Assembly: GCA_043228905.1 (NCBI GenBank)
Contig: JBHGNT010000005.1
Span: forward strand, 19,778,001-19,842,000
Direction of reading: 5' to 3'
Length of the DNA: 64,000 nucleotides
DNA from: Azolla caroliniana
Lineage: Eukaryota > Polypodiophyta
Below the pieces are notes generated by a model. That model did no database searches and was not told the DNA's origin. It worked only from the letters and a program-made list of their open reading frames with translations. Below are positions 11,356 through 23,068 of this stretch, one piece after another. Made by a program: the position numbers and the translations under genes. The stretch's first letter is position 1. Each line of letters begins with the position of its first letter.

Positions 11356-12596
11356 TTTCTTCTTCTTCTTCCTTATTAATCAAACTGTACACCCACAGCC
11401 CTTTCTTATTTCATGAAATGAATCTACTTTGTTATGCTTGTTTTCTGTGCCTTTGAAAAGAAATATTACCATGGCTTAAAACCTCTCATTTGAGTTTTGA
11501 ATGCCTCTCGCCTCCCAGATCTTTGGATTTTGGATGATTCCTTGAAGGGAACTCCATGACTTAAAACTCTTCTGTTTGATCTCCTTCTTGTGTAACCTCA
11601 TCAACACCAAGAACTGCCCAAAAAACATCATCATCATCATCTTGCTCTTACTTCAAAATCTTACATTTTGTATGCCTCTTTTTTTCTTTCTTTGTATGTT
11701 GTTTTGTCCATTCCGAAGGGAACTCATGATATGTCTGTTTTTGTGCTTCTTGCTGGTAATTATTACACCACTATCTCCATCAACAATAAGATGTTAGTCG
11801 ATAACAAGATCTTTGCGGCATCATCATCATATCTTCATAATCATTTTCAACAGCAACACTAGCAAGCTATTCATTTGCATCATCATCAATGCCTTCGTCA
11901 GAGTCCTCGTCATTATCATATACTTGTTGATCATACATACTATATACAGATACCCCTTTCTTACCTCGTGGTGTGTTTTTATTTATTGCATGGTATGATT
12001 CTGCGCCCTTGTTCTGATTTTTGTGTCCTTTCCAAAGAAATTCAATGTCTCCAACGTCATCTGATTTACCTCATCATCATCTTGAACAGTAATAATGTCA
12101 CCAACATCCATATCCTCATTATCAACACCTGCATCATCTTTTTTTTTTCTTCTTTTTCTTCTTGTTGTTGTTGATCACACTGTTCAAATGTATTTTCCTG
12201 GCACTTTTGAGTATTTTGTGAAATGCCTCGTTGGCAGCATGTGATTCCCATTTTTGTCTTAGCAACCCCAATGAAATTTCAAACCCTTCCGTTTTGTATG
12301 CTTCCTGAAGGAAATTCCACGACTTCTGCGTGTCTTTCCGTTCATGGACATTATGCAACCAAAATGTGCTCTTCTGCCAAGCTTCTTTCTCTGAATGTAA
12401 GACATATAAGCATGAAAGTGTCTGATCTGCCTTTGTTTTAATGAAATTACAGGTTTAGAGGGCAGAACATACAGGCCAAATCACAAGCTTTTCCTTCCAA
12501 AGGGAAGAACCTCAAATGTCAAAACTCTTCTGTTTTGTATGATTTCTGATGGAAATTCCATAAGTTGAACTTGTCACTCCACTTGACTTAAAAACT
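10640..12596 (+). promoter_or_regulatory. Probable promoter/5' leader of the 12597 gene
   Basis: Pyrimidine-rich sequence with several (CAT)n runs (about 10788-10818, 11329-11355, 11625-11641, 11818-11830) and degenerate repeats of a motif like TTTTGTATGC...GAAGGGAACTCCATGAC at about 11540, 11668-11725, 12290-12325 and 12535-12560. No coding frame is convincing. Several GGTATG sites after pyrimidine-rich stretches could be 5'UTR introns. A stop at 12561-12563 is in frame with the start codon at 12597. The assignment as leader is inferred from position. Confidence 0.4.
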
Positions 12597-15500
12597 ATGG
12601 AGGCTTCTACAAACTCTTCCACTTTATCAACCTTGTCTGCTCCAATTGATGATACAAATAAGCTTGACAGTTTCTCGGTCCATCTTGGTTCTGAGGAAAT
12701 TACATATATAGAGAGCAGAACAAGTGATAGATCCCTTAAAACTTCGTGGATTCATCGAATAAAGTCTACAGATGATGTATTCTCTAGAAGTTGCTCCCTG
12801 CAAGCATGCGGTCCTGTCAAATGTTCCGAAAAATCATGCAAGGATATAATGCACTGTGTTGAAAATCGAGGTACTGTTTTTTCAAGAAGCGATAGCTTGA
12901 TCAATGAACAAGAAGTCAAATCCTTTTGGAAAGTCACTGCAGGAGCTTCTTTGCATGCAGGAAACATGAATCATGTTGGAGAACAGAAGGAATTCGATGT
13001 TTCGGGTGCATCGGATGTCTTGGATACAGATAATGAGGGGTTGTTAAACAAAGAAAATGCAGGAGTGTTGCGGTCAAGCTTTGGATTTGGCCCTAAACCT
13101 AATCAGCTCTCACACAATTTATGTCAAACCTTTTCTGGTTATAATCCTGATAGTACTAGAGTAGAGATGATTGCACCAATTGGACTGAGAAAACCTCCAA
13201 TGCCACCAGTTTTAAACAAGCTCATGTTTAATCTAAGGCACCCTAGTGAAACGAGTAGAGGATTCTCATTGTGTCCTACCTTAGCTAGTGATTTATGCAT
13301 ACATTCAAATCAGCAAATTTCATGCAATGAATTATTGTTTCAGAAACCACAGGCTGTCATTGGGAAGTCTACTTTAGGTGAACATGTTCATGGGTTAGTA
13401 ATGCCTGACTGCAGCCAAGCACCATCAAGTTCCATGGAAAGAGAAGATTGTGGAAAAGCACCTTCTGAAATTACCTCTTCAATTCTCATGGGGGAAAGAA
13501 GCCATGCAAAAAATAATAATATCATCATAGCAGAAAGTCAGCCTTCTGAAGATTCTTTACCTGATCTGTCTTTAAATGTTTCACATGGTACTATAGGGAT
13601 TAAATCTCGGGAATCATCCAAAAGAATAACTACTAGGTTCAGTGGATTACATGGGAATGCCTTGACTACCCTCAATTTGTTTGTAGAGTCATCAAATGGT
13701 TCCAAAAATGCTGAAGATAAACCATATAATAAAGCACATTATTCAATGGAAAATCACGCAATAGCCAATGAAGGCAAAGCTCTTGTTAGAGACATTGATT
13801 ACGGTCTAATGCTTGGTCTGAATATTGATATCTCTACTTGTGAAATAGGCAAACAGACTCTACCAATGAAAATGCATCTTCAGTCTGAAAACTGTGAGAA
13901 AGTAGCGAAAATAAATACTGAACGTGTATCTCAAATTCTAGATATGAATATGAGCCCCGAGCCTAATGAAAAAGACGAAGATACTTCATATGTTTCTGAT
14001 GGTAAGACAAAATCATTCCATGCATGAGTAAATTCTCATATTCTGGATTGAATTAAAAATATACTCAGGTTCTAAGTTAGAACTCTATTTATGCAGCTTT
14101 TAAAGGAGGGATGGAAGTGGATCTTGATACTTCTGAGAGACTTGAGTCAAATACTGAACATATATCTCTATTTTTGGATATGAATCTGAAGGCCATGCCA
14201 AATGTCATTGACAAACAGACCATAATCGTTCCGCATGGTAAGAAAAAAATTAATTGTATGCAAGAGCAGATTGTCATGCTCATTGTCCGAGCTATAGATA
14301 ATTGTTAATTAGAGTTTAATGGTTTTATTCTCAAGATGGGAGAATGAAAATAAGATCCAAATCCTTTTTGTACAGTATTCTTTTTTAGAACACACATTTA
14401 CACTACTCCACATCAGGGAAAGTAGTACACAATAGTTTCTCCTTGGTATCAGGGATCCCATGGTATAAAATCTGACGATATAAAACTGGATCTGGGCCAT
14501 TTACTTGTCCCATATCCATATTGTCAGTGCTCGTTGTTAATGTTTGCTCTGAAGTGTTCCCTGCTGAAACAAGGCATTTCTGAAGTGAATTGTTCTGGGA
14601 TAGTACTGGTTACTGCAGACCACAATACTAGCTATAGCCATAGATTATTATGGTGGCATGCTCAACAACATATCCATAATCATCCGAGGCCTTTTCTTTT
14701 CTAGGATTCCTTTTCTTGCAACCAAGGAGGATTGGAAGTCATTGTTCAACTTCAGAGGGAAGTCTTCTTGGCTAGGTTTATTATGTATGGGCAAGTCTGC
14801 TAGGATTATTTCTTGCAACCAAGGAGGAGCAGAAATTATTAATTCGACTTCAGGGGAAAGTTTTCTTGGCTAGATTTATTATGCCTGGATTGTTTTCCAG
14901 GGTAACAACCTTGCTAGCCCTTTCTAAAGCTAGCCTACTCTATCCCCCTTATCATGGTAGGAATTGGAAGGCAATGGATGTAGGAGCAGAGGTCTATCTA
15001 TCAAAATTTTTGGGCTAGAGTGAGGTTTTCGCCATCCTTGGGTCACCTCTCAAATAGGTCTCTGTCCAATGCATGTTGTGAATCCAGTGAATGTTTTATT
15101 ATTTCATGAATACTTGCTCATCTGATCCTACTTGTGGGTTCCATATAGTTTTATGATGATCACCGTCTGTATTTAAGGATTACCATGTGTATGTAAGGCT
15201 CGTTCTGAGATTTGAGATCTATATATTTAATGGATGAGCATTTTTGGATGGGGTGTTGCATGTACCACTATCTAAAAGTGATTAAAAATATGTGGAGCTC
15301 AAGGATGGAGTTATGAAGTATTTACCTGTTGAAACATCATGCTTGTCATTTTGCTTATATTAGATTGATCCTGCTTTAAAGCCTTTATGACTGATAAGTA
15401 ATATAGATGACCTCAAAATTATTGTACGTAATAGAGAACATTTTTCTTTATCCTTGGCGGTCAACAATTTTCTTATATTGTATTGCTCAAAAAGTTCCTA

Positions 15501-16274
15501 GGGAAGTATCACATATTCGATGATTCATTCTGCCTTTCAGAAGTTTTCGTGATACTTCTTATATAGATGGCTTTATCTGCAGGAATGTGCAAACAGACAG
15601 TTGGACTGCTGAAAGATCAAGAGCTACAACACTGTAAAGCAGGAAAGTTCTCTTCATCAAATATGATCATCCGCCAACCAAAACTAGCCTTAGATCTTAA
15701 CAAAGAAAACACAGATATAATAAATTCTGATGAGATGGACATATTAAAGACTGCACATGATAATAGACTAAGGACAACAAATATTCTTGGCAAAAGGCGA
15801 CAGGAGAGAGCTGAAGAATATGCTCTCCCAAGGAGAAGAGAGAGGCATAATGTAGTTAGAAGTCAGAAGAATTCAAGCAAACACCAAGTTTGGATTCAAC
15901 GGTGGTATTCAGCTAGAACTCGTAATACAGATATCTCAGATCAGGCTTCTGCTCTTTTCAATGCCATGAAGGAAAAGGATGCTCTCAGATATCTGGCCCT
16001 TGGAGTCAAACAATTCAAAGATGGTGACGTTTGTAGAATATTTGCAGCAAGTACAACAGACATGATCCAGACTTCCACGGATCTTGGGCAAGCATTGGAA
16101 AGTTACGAAATGTCTTATATGAAAAGTTTACCTAGTGCAGCAGCCATGGCTATTGTTGGTACTGCAGCTAGGCAATTCTGTAATAAACAATCTCAGAAGA
16201 AGGGATCTTTCAGTTTTTGGTCAGGTTTTGGTAGTAATGGAAGGTCAAAAACTCAAATGACTGATCATCCATAA
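12597..16274 (+). CDS. Three-exon gene, 745-residue protein of unknown function with EAR-like motifs
   Basis: Coding exons 12597-14001, 14097-14237 and 15583-16274. Each junction has GT/AG and keeps phase 1 (1405+141+692 = 2238 nt, 746 codons with stop). The start is the first ATG after an in-frame stop. The protein is Ser/Asn-rich and probably disordered in the first two exons, with two VFSRS motifs and a series of LxLN/LDMN motifs (SLPDLSLN, TTLNLF, MLGLNID, ILDMNMS, LFLDMNL, LALDLNK), which resemble EAR repression motifs. The last exon holds the only folded-looking part: a basic stretch (KRRQERAEEY, PRRRER), VWIQRWYSAR, and the C-terminal LPSAAAMAIVGTAARQF. That end recalls plant PCH1/PCHL (photoperiodic control of hypocotyl) proteins, but I am not sure. 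The basic runs suggest nuclear location. Exon 2 looks like a duplicate of the end of exon 1. Confidence 0.75.
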
Positions 16275-17557
16275 GTTAATACATCCAAATCCACCTCAGG
16301 TTTACACTTCTTTGTCTATCCATATAAGATTCTGAAGTTGGTATCCCTTGCATAAATCGTTTTGTATTTTTTTCTTTGTACTAGTTATATAGAAGTCCTA
16401 ATAATATATAGATTTTCTCCAGGATGCAGGAGAAGGCTCATATTCTACTATCTCAATGCTGAATATTTTTTTTATTATCTACTATCTTCAGGGCTCTTTT
16501 TGAATCTGGGACTTACCTGTTTTAAATCTAAAAGTAATTGTATAAACGCTTCAGGACATTACCGAAGAAGAAATCTGTTCTTAACCCATGTAGAATATAT
16601 ACCATGTATCCACAAGCTTCATCTCACTTTCTGAAGCTAGTTTTACTTGGACTACTCCAGTTTACACTTTGACTCTTCTGGTTTAGTCTATCGGAAGTTG
16701 TAAAAGGTCCTACTAATGCTAAAAAAGAGCTTATTTCGACTAAAAGAAGTGTTATTGAAAAATAGCATGTTATTGAAAAATAACAGGTCTTCATCTGTAG
16801 TGGTTTTTTTTTCTATAATTATAGCGTCTGTAATATCTTGATATGCAAAAATCCTTGTGCCTGTGGAATATCGAGCTCAGTCCACTTGTAGAAGAATTGC
16901 ATTACAGAGTTCTGTAAGTTCCAAGCCTAAAAGTTTCGTCTGTTTTCGACAAGAGATTGCATTTCTAGTGTTTGAACTTGCGCTTCGTTGGAAGGAGGTC
17001 AAGGGGAGACATTCAGGGGTGCTATGTCACATCTAGCATGTGAACCAACTCTCAAGTTTTGACTTTACAGCCAGGAACGAGGCTTAAGCTCATCCTATTA
17101 CGTCTAGTGTGCCGACATATCTTTAGTTCAAAGAGAGGTTGAAGGACATTTCCAAGTGTGCATTTCTAGTAATGTCACAGTTATGGTGCTCTAGAATTGT
17201 GTAAACTGTTTTTAGAAGGTTCCTTTTGCATTTCCTTTGATAGCCTCTCAGATGTCAGCATACAAATATGATGAAATAAGTCTATACACTTAGACTAACA
17301 CAGTCACTAACAGCCATCCCCACTAGAGCCAGTATCTCATTGCCACCAATCCACAACCCATGGGTGTATATGTATGATCAAAGGTCGTTGATACTGATTA
17401 TTACTCAAATGATTGCGGGAAGGCTTGAACTCCGTAATTTTTATTGATGGAATTCTTTTCATTAAAAATTAATGGGATAAAGTGGTTGTGAGCACGAGGT
17501 GAAAAGTAGCAAATAAACAAGATAAAATGCTTTGTTTCACTTCATGAGGCCTACCTA
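16275..17557. other. 3' flank, no gene recognised
   Basis: AT-rich sequence downstream of the stop at 16272-16274, probably holding the 3'UTR. No reading frame with recognisable similarity. Confidence 0.5.
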
Positions 17558-17895
17558 TCAAGTACCTAATAAACATGTGTTATTGCCAATTGGTATACAA
17601 TATACAACAAAAGACACCTGCAAAAGAAAAGTTATGCCTCTGAGTACCTAATAAACATCTCTTATTTGTATAAAATATACAGCAGAAGACACTTGCAAAA
17701 GAAAAGTTATGCTGTGAGTTCTCTGTGAATACCTAATAAACATCTCTTATTTGTTAAAAATATACAGCAAAAGACACTTGCAAAATAAAAGTTATGCTAT
17801 GAGTTCTCTGTAAGTACCTAATAAACATCTCTTATATGTATAAAATATATAGCAAAAGACACTTGCAAAAGAAAAGTTATGCTCTGAGTTATTTC
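17558..17895. repeat. Four-copy tandem repeat, 83-86 bp
   Basis: Units start with GTACCTAATAAACAT (or ATACC) at about 17559, 17642, 17728 and 17814 and share AGACACTTGCAAAA and AAAAGTTATGC. The first copy is the most diverged. There are no spacers between units, so this is a minisatellite and not a CRISPR array. Confidence 0.9.
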
Positions 17896-19760
17896 TATTC
17901 GGTGCCCTTTGGGAAATAATAATTGCAGCTTTTCCAATGCTGACCTTTCCAAATATCATATCAAAAAGTTGGAACATAAAGGTTCTATTATGAATAACTA
18001 AATGACAAGCTCCCAAATTTGGTTAATGACCAACCATTGTTCTCTTAATTTGGTTAAATGTCATGCTAATGAATATGATTATGCCATTGTTATGAAGATT
18101 GATGGTGATCAGCCAATGCCAATATATTTAGAGAGTGTCAATAAACGATGTGTAGAGGGACCAACTTGCATGCGACATGCCAGAACATTTAAGAATGTTT
18201 GAGATTGTATTCTAGGAATGAAGCATCTTGGTTTTCGTTCCTACTTTATATCATGAAATGTAGCAAGAAACTTGGATTTATCGAGATTTTATTCTAGTGC
18301 AGATGCAAGTCTATGTACATTAAATCTGATTGATGTGTTGTGTTAATGCACATGCGGCCTTTACACTTGGGAAATATTCATAAAGAGCTTATGTTCCACT
18401 TTTGTTTTTTCTAGCAAAATATCTGGTTAAAACTAGAACAAACTACATTTACAAGCACTTTATGGAATATGAGCAAAAGCTTTCGAAGCTCATTCGTTAT
18501 ACTTAACATGCATATTTCTCTTTTTATGTAATGTTGTAGTTATGTTGATTTTCAATGTAAATTATTTGAGATTATGAATGATTTCTCAATGTTCATCCAA
18601 AAGTTGTATCAAATATCTTTATATTATCATTATTGTGGTGGTGATTAGATGGTTTAATAGCTTTCAAACAACCTTTCTTGGATTATCTAGAACATGAATA
18701 ATTGTTTATACATTGTCAATATCTTAGACAAGACAATCATAAATAAAACTTTTGTCGACAAAAGGACACTTTTTGGAGCCAGACTAGCAAACAATTTGCA
18801 AACTTGTGTATTGTAGTCATTAAGGTAAAACATCTTCCATGGAAAGATCTACAATGCATATTTTATATGGTAACCATAAACACGAAGTGATGGCCAAAAC
18901 ACAATTATGAATCTTAGATTGTGGGAATTTTATAAACGAGTTTATATTATTTTATTCAAAAAGTATGGGTAAGGTCTTATATAAATTTTAAATTTGGCTT
19001 TATTGGTGCAAAAAGTAAGCAAATGGTGGTGGTTAATCAAGTGGATGGATCAATGGGAGATTAACTATGTGGTTGGAATAGCATAAGTAAAGCTCAAAAA
19101 GAGGTTGAAGAAGGTGTAGTATAACTAAGAAGGCACAATGAAGGGACTAGGATAAAATAAGTGGATCAAGATTATATTCATTTTTGGATGTTAAAAAATG
19201 TTGGATCAAAGAGAAAGAGGTTATGATAATAATCTTTGGATTGGTCAGGTCATGATTAAGTCTTGATTAATGTCGGGGTTACTTAATCTTCGGTGTCTGA
19301 TCAAGGGCTTGAAAGAGTGCAAGTGACTTGTTATTCCGAGTTCTCACAATGGATTATATATCCAATTCAAGGCATTTAAAACATACTTGAAAGCCTGCAA
19401 TAATTAACATTTTTCATTTTTATCAATGTTTGTAAGGATATACCTGAAAATAGAGCAAGGCAAGGATCCAAACTAGAGCTCTTTGCTTTGTTTTCTTTTC
19501 TTTGACCATGGGAGATAGAAACCATTGAGAGGCAACGTGGGGGTTTTGTTTGAGAATTCCAAGCACATATTGTTTCCTTTGTTCTTCTATTTTGTGGGGT
19601 ATTTTGGGCAAGATGTATGTATGTATACATACTCTATACTTAATAATACATTATATATGTATGTATGCTTGTGCGATCCTTGCAGGACCCAAGGTATGAC
19701 TCACATCAACCCTTGATGATATGAGAGATCGAGGAGGTTCAGGTTTATCTCACATTGTTG
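17896..19760. other. Intergenic, no gene recognised
   Basis: AT-rich DNA; the short frames here have no recognisable domains. I see nothing else to annotate. Confidence 0.5.
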
Positions 19761-19779
19761 CACCATAATTAGTTAGAAT

Positions 19780-20190
19780 CTAACACATGGTCCATTGGTC
19801 TATGTATGATACTCTTAGATTAGGTAACACGTTTAAGTAAATTGCACTCTCATGATGTAATATGAGTCGACTCTTCATGTGCCTCCACGCGTTAAGATTG
19901 AGAGGTGTACCCTTTGTGACACCTTTTAGATCTTCAATCATGACCTTAACTATTCCTAATAAGTCTTTAACCATTAACTGTTCATATGTACCTTTATTGA
20001 ACACTAAATATCTTGGGGAACAAAACATCATGGGATCTATGTTGTCCTCGGTCTCATCAACCTCAGACTCGTTGCTCTCCTCAGATGTAATCAAAGTAAC
20101 TAAATATGATGACATTTCCTCTATTTTATCTTACGTCATTGCAAATATAAAATCAACATCTTCCGCGCCACATACGTCTATCATTTAGTT
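19780..20190 (-). pseudogene. Fragment of Mutator-like transposase gene, N-terminal module
   Basis: The minus-strand frame encodes an acidic stretch (EESNESEVDETED), then FCSPRYLVF, KGTYEQLMVKDLLG, LNAWRHMKSRLIL and PNLRVSYIDQW. The same module, in the same order, begins the transposase pseudogene at 40522-43448 (YCSPKSFAF, RGTYNLMVKDLLG, LHAWRRMKCRLIL, PNLQVLYVEKW). Nothing of the zinc finger or catalytic domain follows here, so this is an isolated fragment of a related element. I do not recognise the module as a named domain. Confidence 0.75.
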
Positions 20191-20349
20191 ACTTGCATCC
20201 AACATGATCACAATATGAAAATAAGAGCAAGTATAAAATGATATCGATTAGAATCTACTTTGTGATGTGAAATTCTTTAGCAATGAGAAAATGAAATGGT
20301 AAATGTGGATGGGAAAACAATAAATTCTAATCATTGAAACATGTCATTA

Positions 20350-20530
20350 TATGTAGTCAGTCGACTTCTGTAATTTTTCCCAGGTTAGTCATTTGATCTG
20401 GGTTAGTGTAGTCGTAGAGTAGAGTTCGCTATAATTGATCCGGGTTATTGGCGAGCTTTGTTAATTGAGTCAGGTTAGTGTGGTCGTGTATTATTGAGTT
20501 GTGTTAGTGTAGTCATAGATTATTGAGCTG
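20350..20530. repeat. Degenerate repeat (GGGTTAGTGTAGTCGTAG)
   Basis: Four to five diverged units of about 40 bp with GGTTAGTGTAGTCGT and ATTGAGCTGGGTTA cores, with no coding potential. Confidence 0.55.
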
Positions 20531-20594
20531 GGTTACTGGAAGACAGGATAATTAACATATCCACCAAAATATTTCATATTTTAACATTATAATA

Positions 20595-20795
20595 CACCGT
20601 TCTTTCATATTCATACATAATACACCATATACACCAAAATTTAACACCATAATACACCATGTACACCAAAATTTATCACCATAATACACCATATACACAA
20701 ATTTGTAACACCATAATACACCATATATGCCAAAATTACCACCAGATACACCAAAATGTAACACCATATTTCACCATATACACCAAAAATTTGCT
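20595..20795. repeat. Tandem repeat (ACACCATAATACACCATATAC)
   Basis: Five to six diverged units of about 35 bp built on CACCATAATACACCATA and CACCAAAATTT. It is AT-rich, and the short frames across it are by-products. Confidence 0.75.
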
Positions 20796-21449
20796 TCTTC
20801 ATTATGACAAAATCACTTTTACAACCCAGATCAGCAAAAATTCATAATTTACAACATGATATGGCCCATATAAGAATTTACATAAGCAAGAGGTAAACTA
20901 TCCGATGTTACAATTTGGGAATTTACAAAGTGGATAGGCAAAATACCATAATTTACAATATGGATAGGCCCAAAACATGGCATACCCATTTGGCCATATT
21001 CATGCGAAGAGGCTCCACGTCTTCATGTCCAAACCAATGCTTAGACCCTTGCCAAATAACAAAATTTAGAAGAACCCATATATGAGAACCACAAACAATC
21101 ACAAAATGTCACTATCAAGATTTGAAACCATATAACCTTTAAACAAGAGTTGACACTTTAACCATCACATCCACTTATTTCAACTAATAAATATGTTTTC
21201 ATATTATTATTATTTAGAGTTATGTTGCCATGCATGTACGCCAAGTTATCACAAAGTTGAACCTTGTTAGGAATTGTGCCCATCGAGCTTGTCGTCGATT
21301 TAGGACTCAAGCGTTTTGAAAGTATGTGAGGTTCTTATGAGGCTTTATAAACAATAATTTGGTGAGGCGAACCTTCCAAGAAGTTACACCATTGCTCAAA
21401 AGAATCAACAATTCTTTGTCATGGATTTCATAATTGATTTCTGTAGGTT

Positions 21450-22571
21450 AAACTTTCTTGAATGAAATGCAACTGGATGCAATTTCTTATCATGCACTAT
21501 TTGCGATAAAACACTTCCTGTGCCAAATCAGAATCGGTATATGCTTATATCATAAACAACTTTTCTATGTCAACATGGACCAAAATTGGAGTAGATGTAA
21601 ATGCTTGCGTCAAGTTATCAATGCCTCGTTTGCGCTTGATGTCCATACAAATGATCGGTTCTTCTATGTTAGTTCCGTGAGGGGCAAGACAATCTATGAG
21701 TAACTCTTGATGAATTTGTGTTAGAAGTTTGCAAATCTCAAGAAACATTGCACATTGCAAACTAAACCTAGTGTCTTCCAATCTAGAACGGTTTGTACTT
21801 TCTTTGGGTCCATAGGAATACCTTCCGGAGAGACCACATATCCTAGAAATTCCACTTGATTGCGGTCAAGCAACACTTCTCTAGTTTGGCATGAAGACCA
21901 TATTCCTGTAATCGTTGTAGAACTTGTCGAACATGGGTATCGTGGTCCTCCTTTGTCTTCAAGTAGATTAATATGTCATCCAAATGAATTATTGTGAAGA
22001 TATCAAGAAAATATCAAAAGATATCATTTGCCATTATTGAATGGCATTACTATGTACTCAAAGTGACCATATCGTGTGCGAAAAGCAATTTTCCATTCAT
22101 CACTAGGGCGAATGCGAACAACGTTGTAAGTTCCTCATAAGGCTAGCCTCGTGAAGTATTTGGCCCCATTGAGATGTTCCAAGAGATTTTGAATCAATGG
22201 TAGAGCATATCAATTTCGGATAATAACCTTGTTCAAACGTCAATAATCTATGACCAAACATAAAGATCCATCTTTTTTCTTAATGAAAAAAATAGGAGCA
22301 CCATCAGGGGATTGAGAGTGTCAAATAAACCCATTTGTAAGATTCTCATCAATATATTCTCAAAGAACTTTCAATTCTAATGGCGAAAGGTTATAAATTG
22401 GTCCCCATGGTGGTTCTTTCTCGGTATGTAAATCGATGGGACAATCATATGACCAATGATTAGGAAGTGTCTTGACCTTTACCTTATCAAACACATCGGA
22501 GAATTCTTGATAATTTGATGGTAAATGGACCTTAGAATCTTGTGGGTTTGAAAATGGGGTTATGACTGTCA
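21450..22571 (-). pseudogene. Ty3/gypsy RT and RNase H remnant (H)
   Basis: Minus-strand frames read, in order: HLPSNYQEFSDVFDKV just ahead of RT (near 22520), PPWGPIYNLSPLELKVL (near 22400), the RT core (DGSLCLVIDY, near 22255), a [12 protein letters not shown] segment near 21840, and the RNase H start AFTSTPILVHVD near 21580. Frameshifts and stops break it throughout. It follows an LTR end at 22572 with no gag or protease between, so the 5' part of the internal region is deleted. Same broad family as the gypsy element at 25320 (both have IIRN/TIRN-YALPLI). Confidence 0.8.
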
Positions 22572-22840
22572 CAAACGAGTAGAATAAAGCAGAACCAAGA
22601 CAAGAATAAGTACTAAGAGAGAGAATATACAAGAGAAAGAGAACAAGAACTCAACTTATGCTTTTGTAACTGGTGTTGTTCACCTTGATTAGAGTCAAGG
22701 TGCACCTGAATATTTATACAAGAAGGTGGAGGTATGCATGCAAGCTAGAAATAGAGAATGCATGAGGATGCATGCAAGGTAGGAAAGTTCTAGTGTTCAA
22801 TCTACAATACATCAAATTGGATTTATCAAAGGATGCATAA
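22572..22840 (-). repeat. Gypsy LTR (part), minus orientation
   Basis: On the minus strand it ends TCGTTTGTGACA at 22572 and has a TATA-like GTATAAATATTC near 22715, as expected of an LTR running into remnant H. The outer boundary is unclear. Confidence 0.5.
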
Positions 22841-22845
22841 ATGGA

Positions 22846-22920
22846 TGTAGCTTAGTTGGTAAGGTTGCCGAATGGAGACTAGGAGGTCTTGGGTTCAACC
22901 CTTACCTTCCACAGTGGCGT
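22846..22920 (+). repeat. tRNA-like SINE head
   Basis: A-box-like TGTAGCTTAGTTGGTAAGG (22846-22864) and B box GGGTTCAACCC (22891-22901). No proper cloverleaf can be closed, so it is read as a SINE or decayed tRNA pseudogene. Confidence 0.45.
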
Positions 22921-23068
22921 GACATGTATATGACATTATCCTCTCTTTAAGGCCGCCTCCCAAAACACGCGGCTGGCATTTGTGGGTATCGTTGATGAAA
23001 AGCTAGAGAATTGCCTCTGGAGCATTCTGTAAATGTGTAATATGTTTCTAAGTGGTGTGAATGTGTAA

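Noticed and set aside
17558-17895. CRISPR-like array
   Set aside because: Directly adjoining tandem units without spacers in a plant nuclear context.
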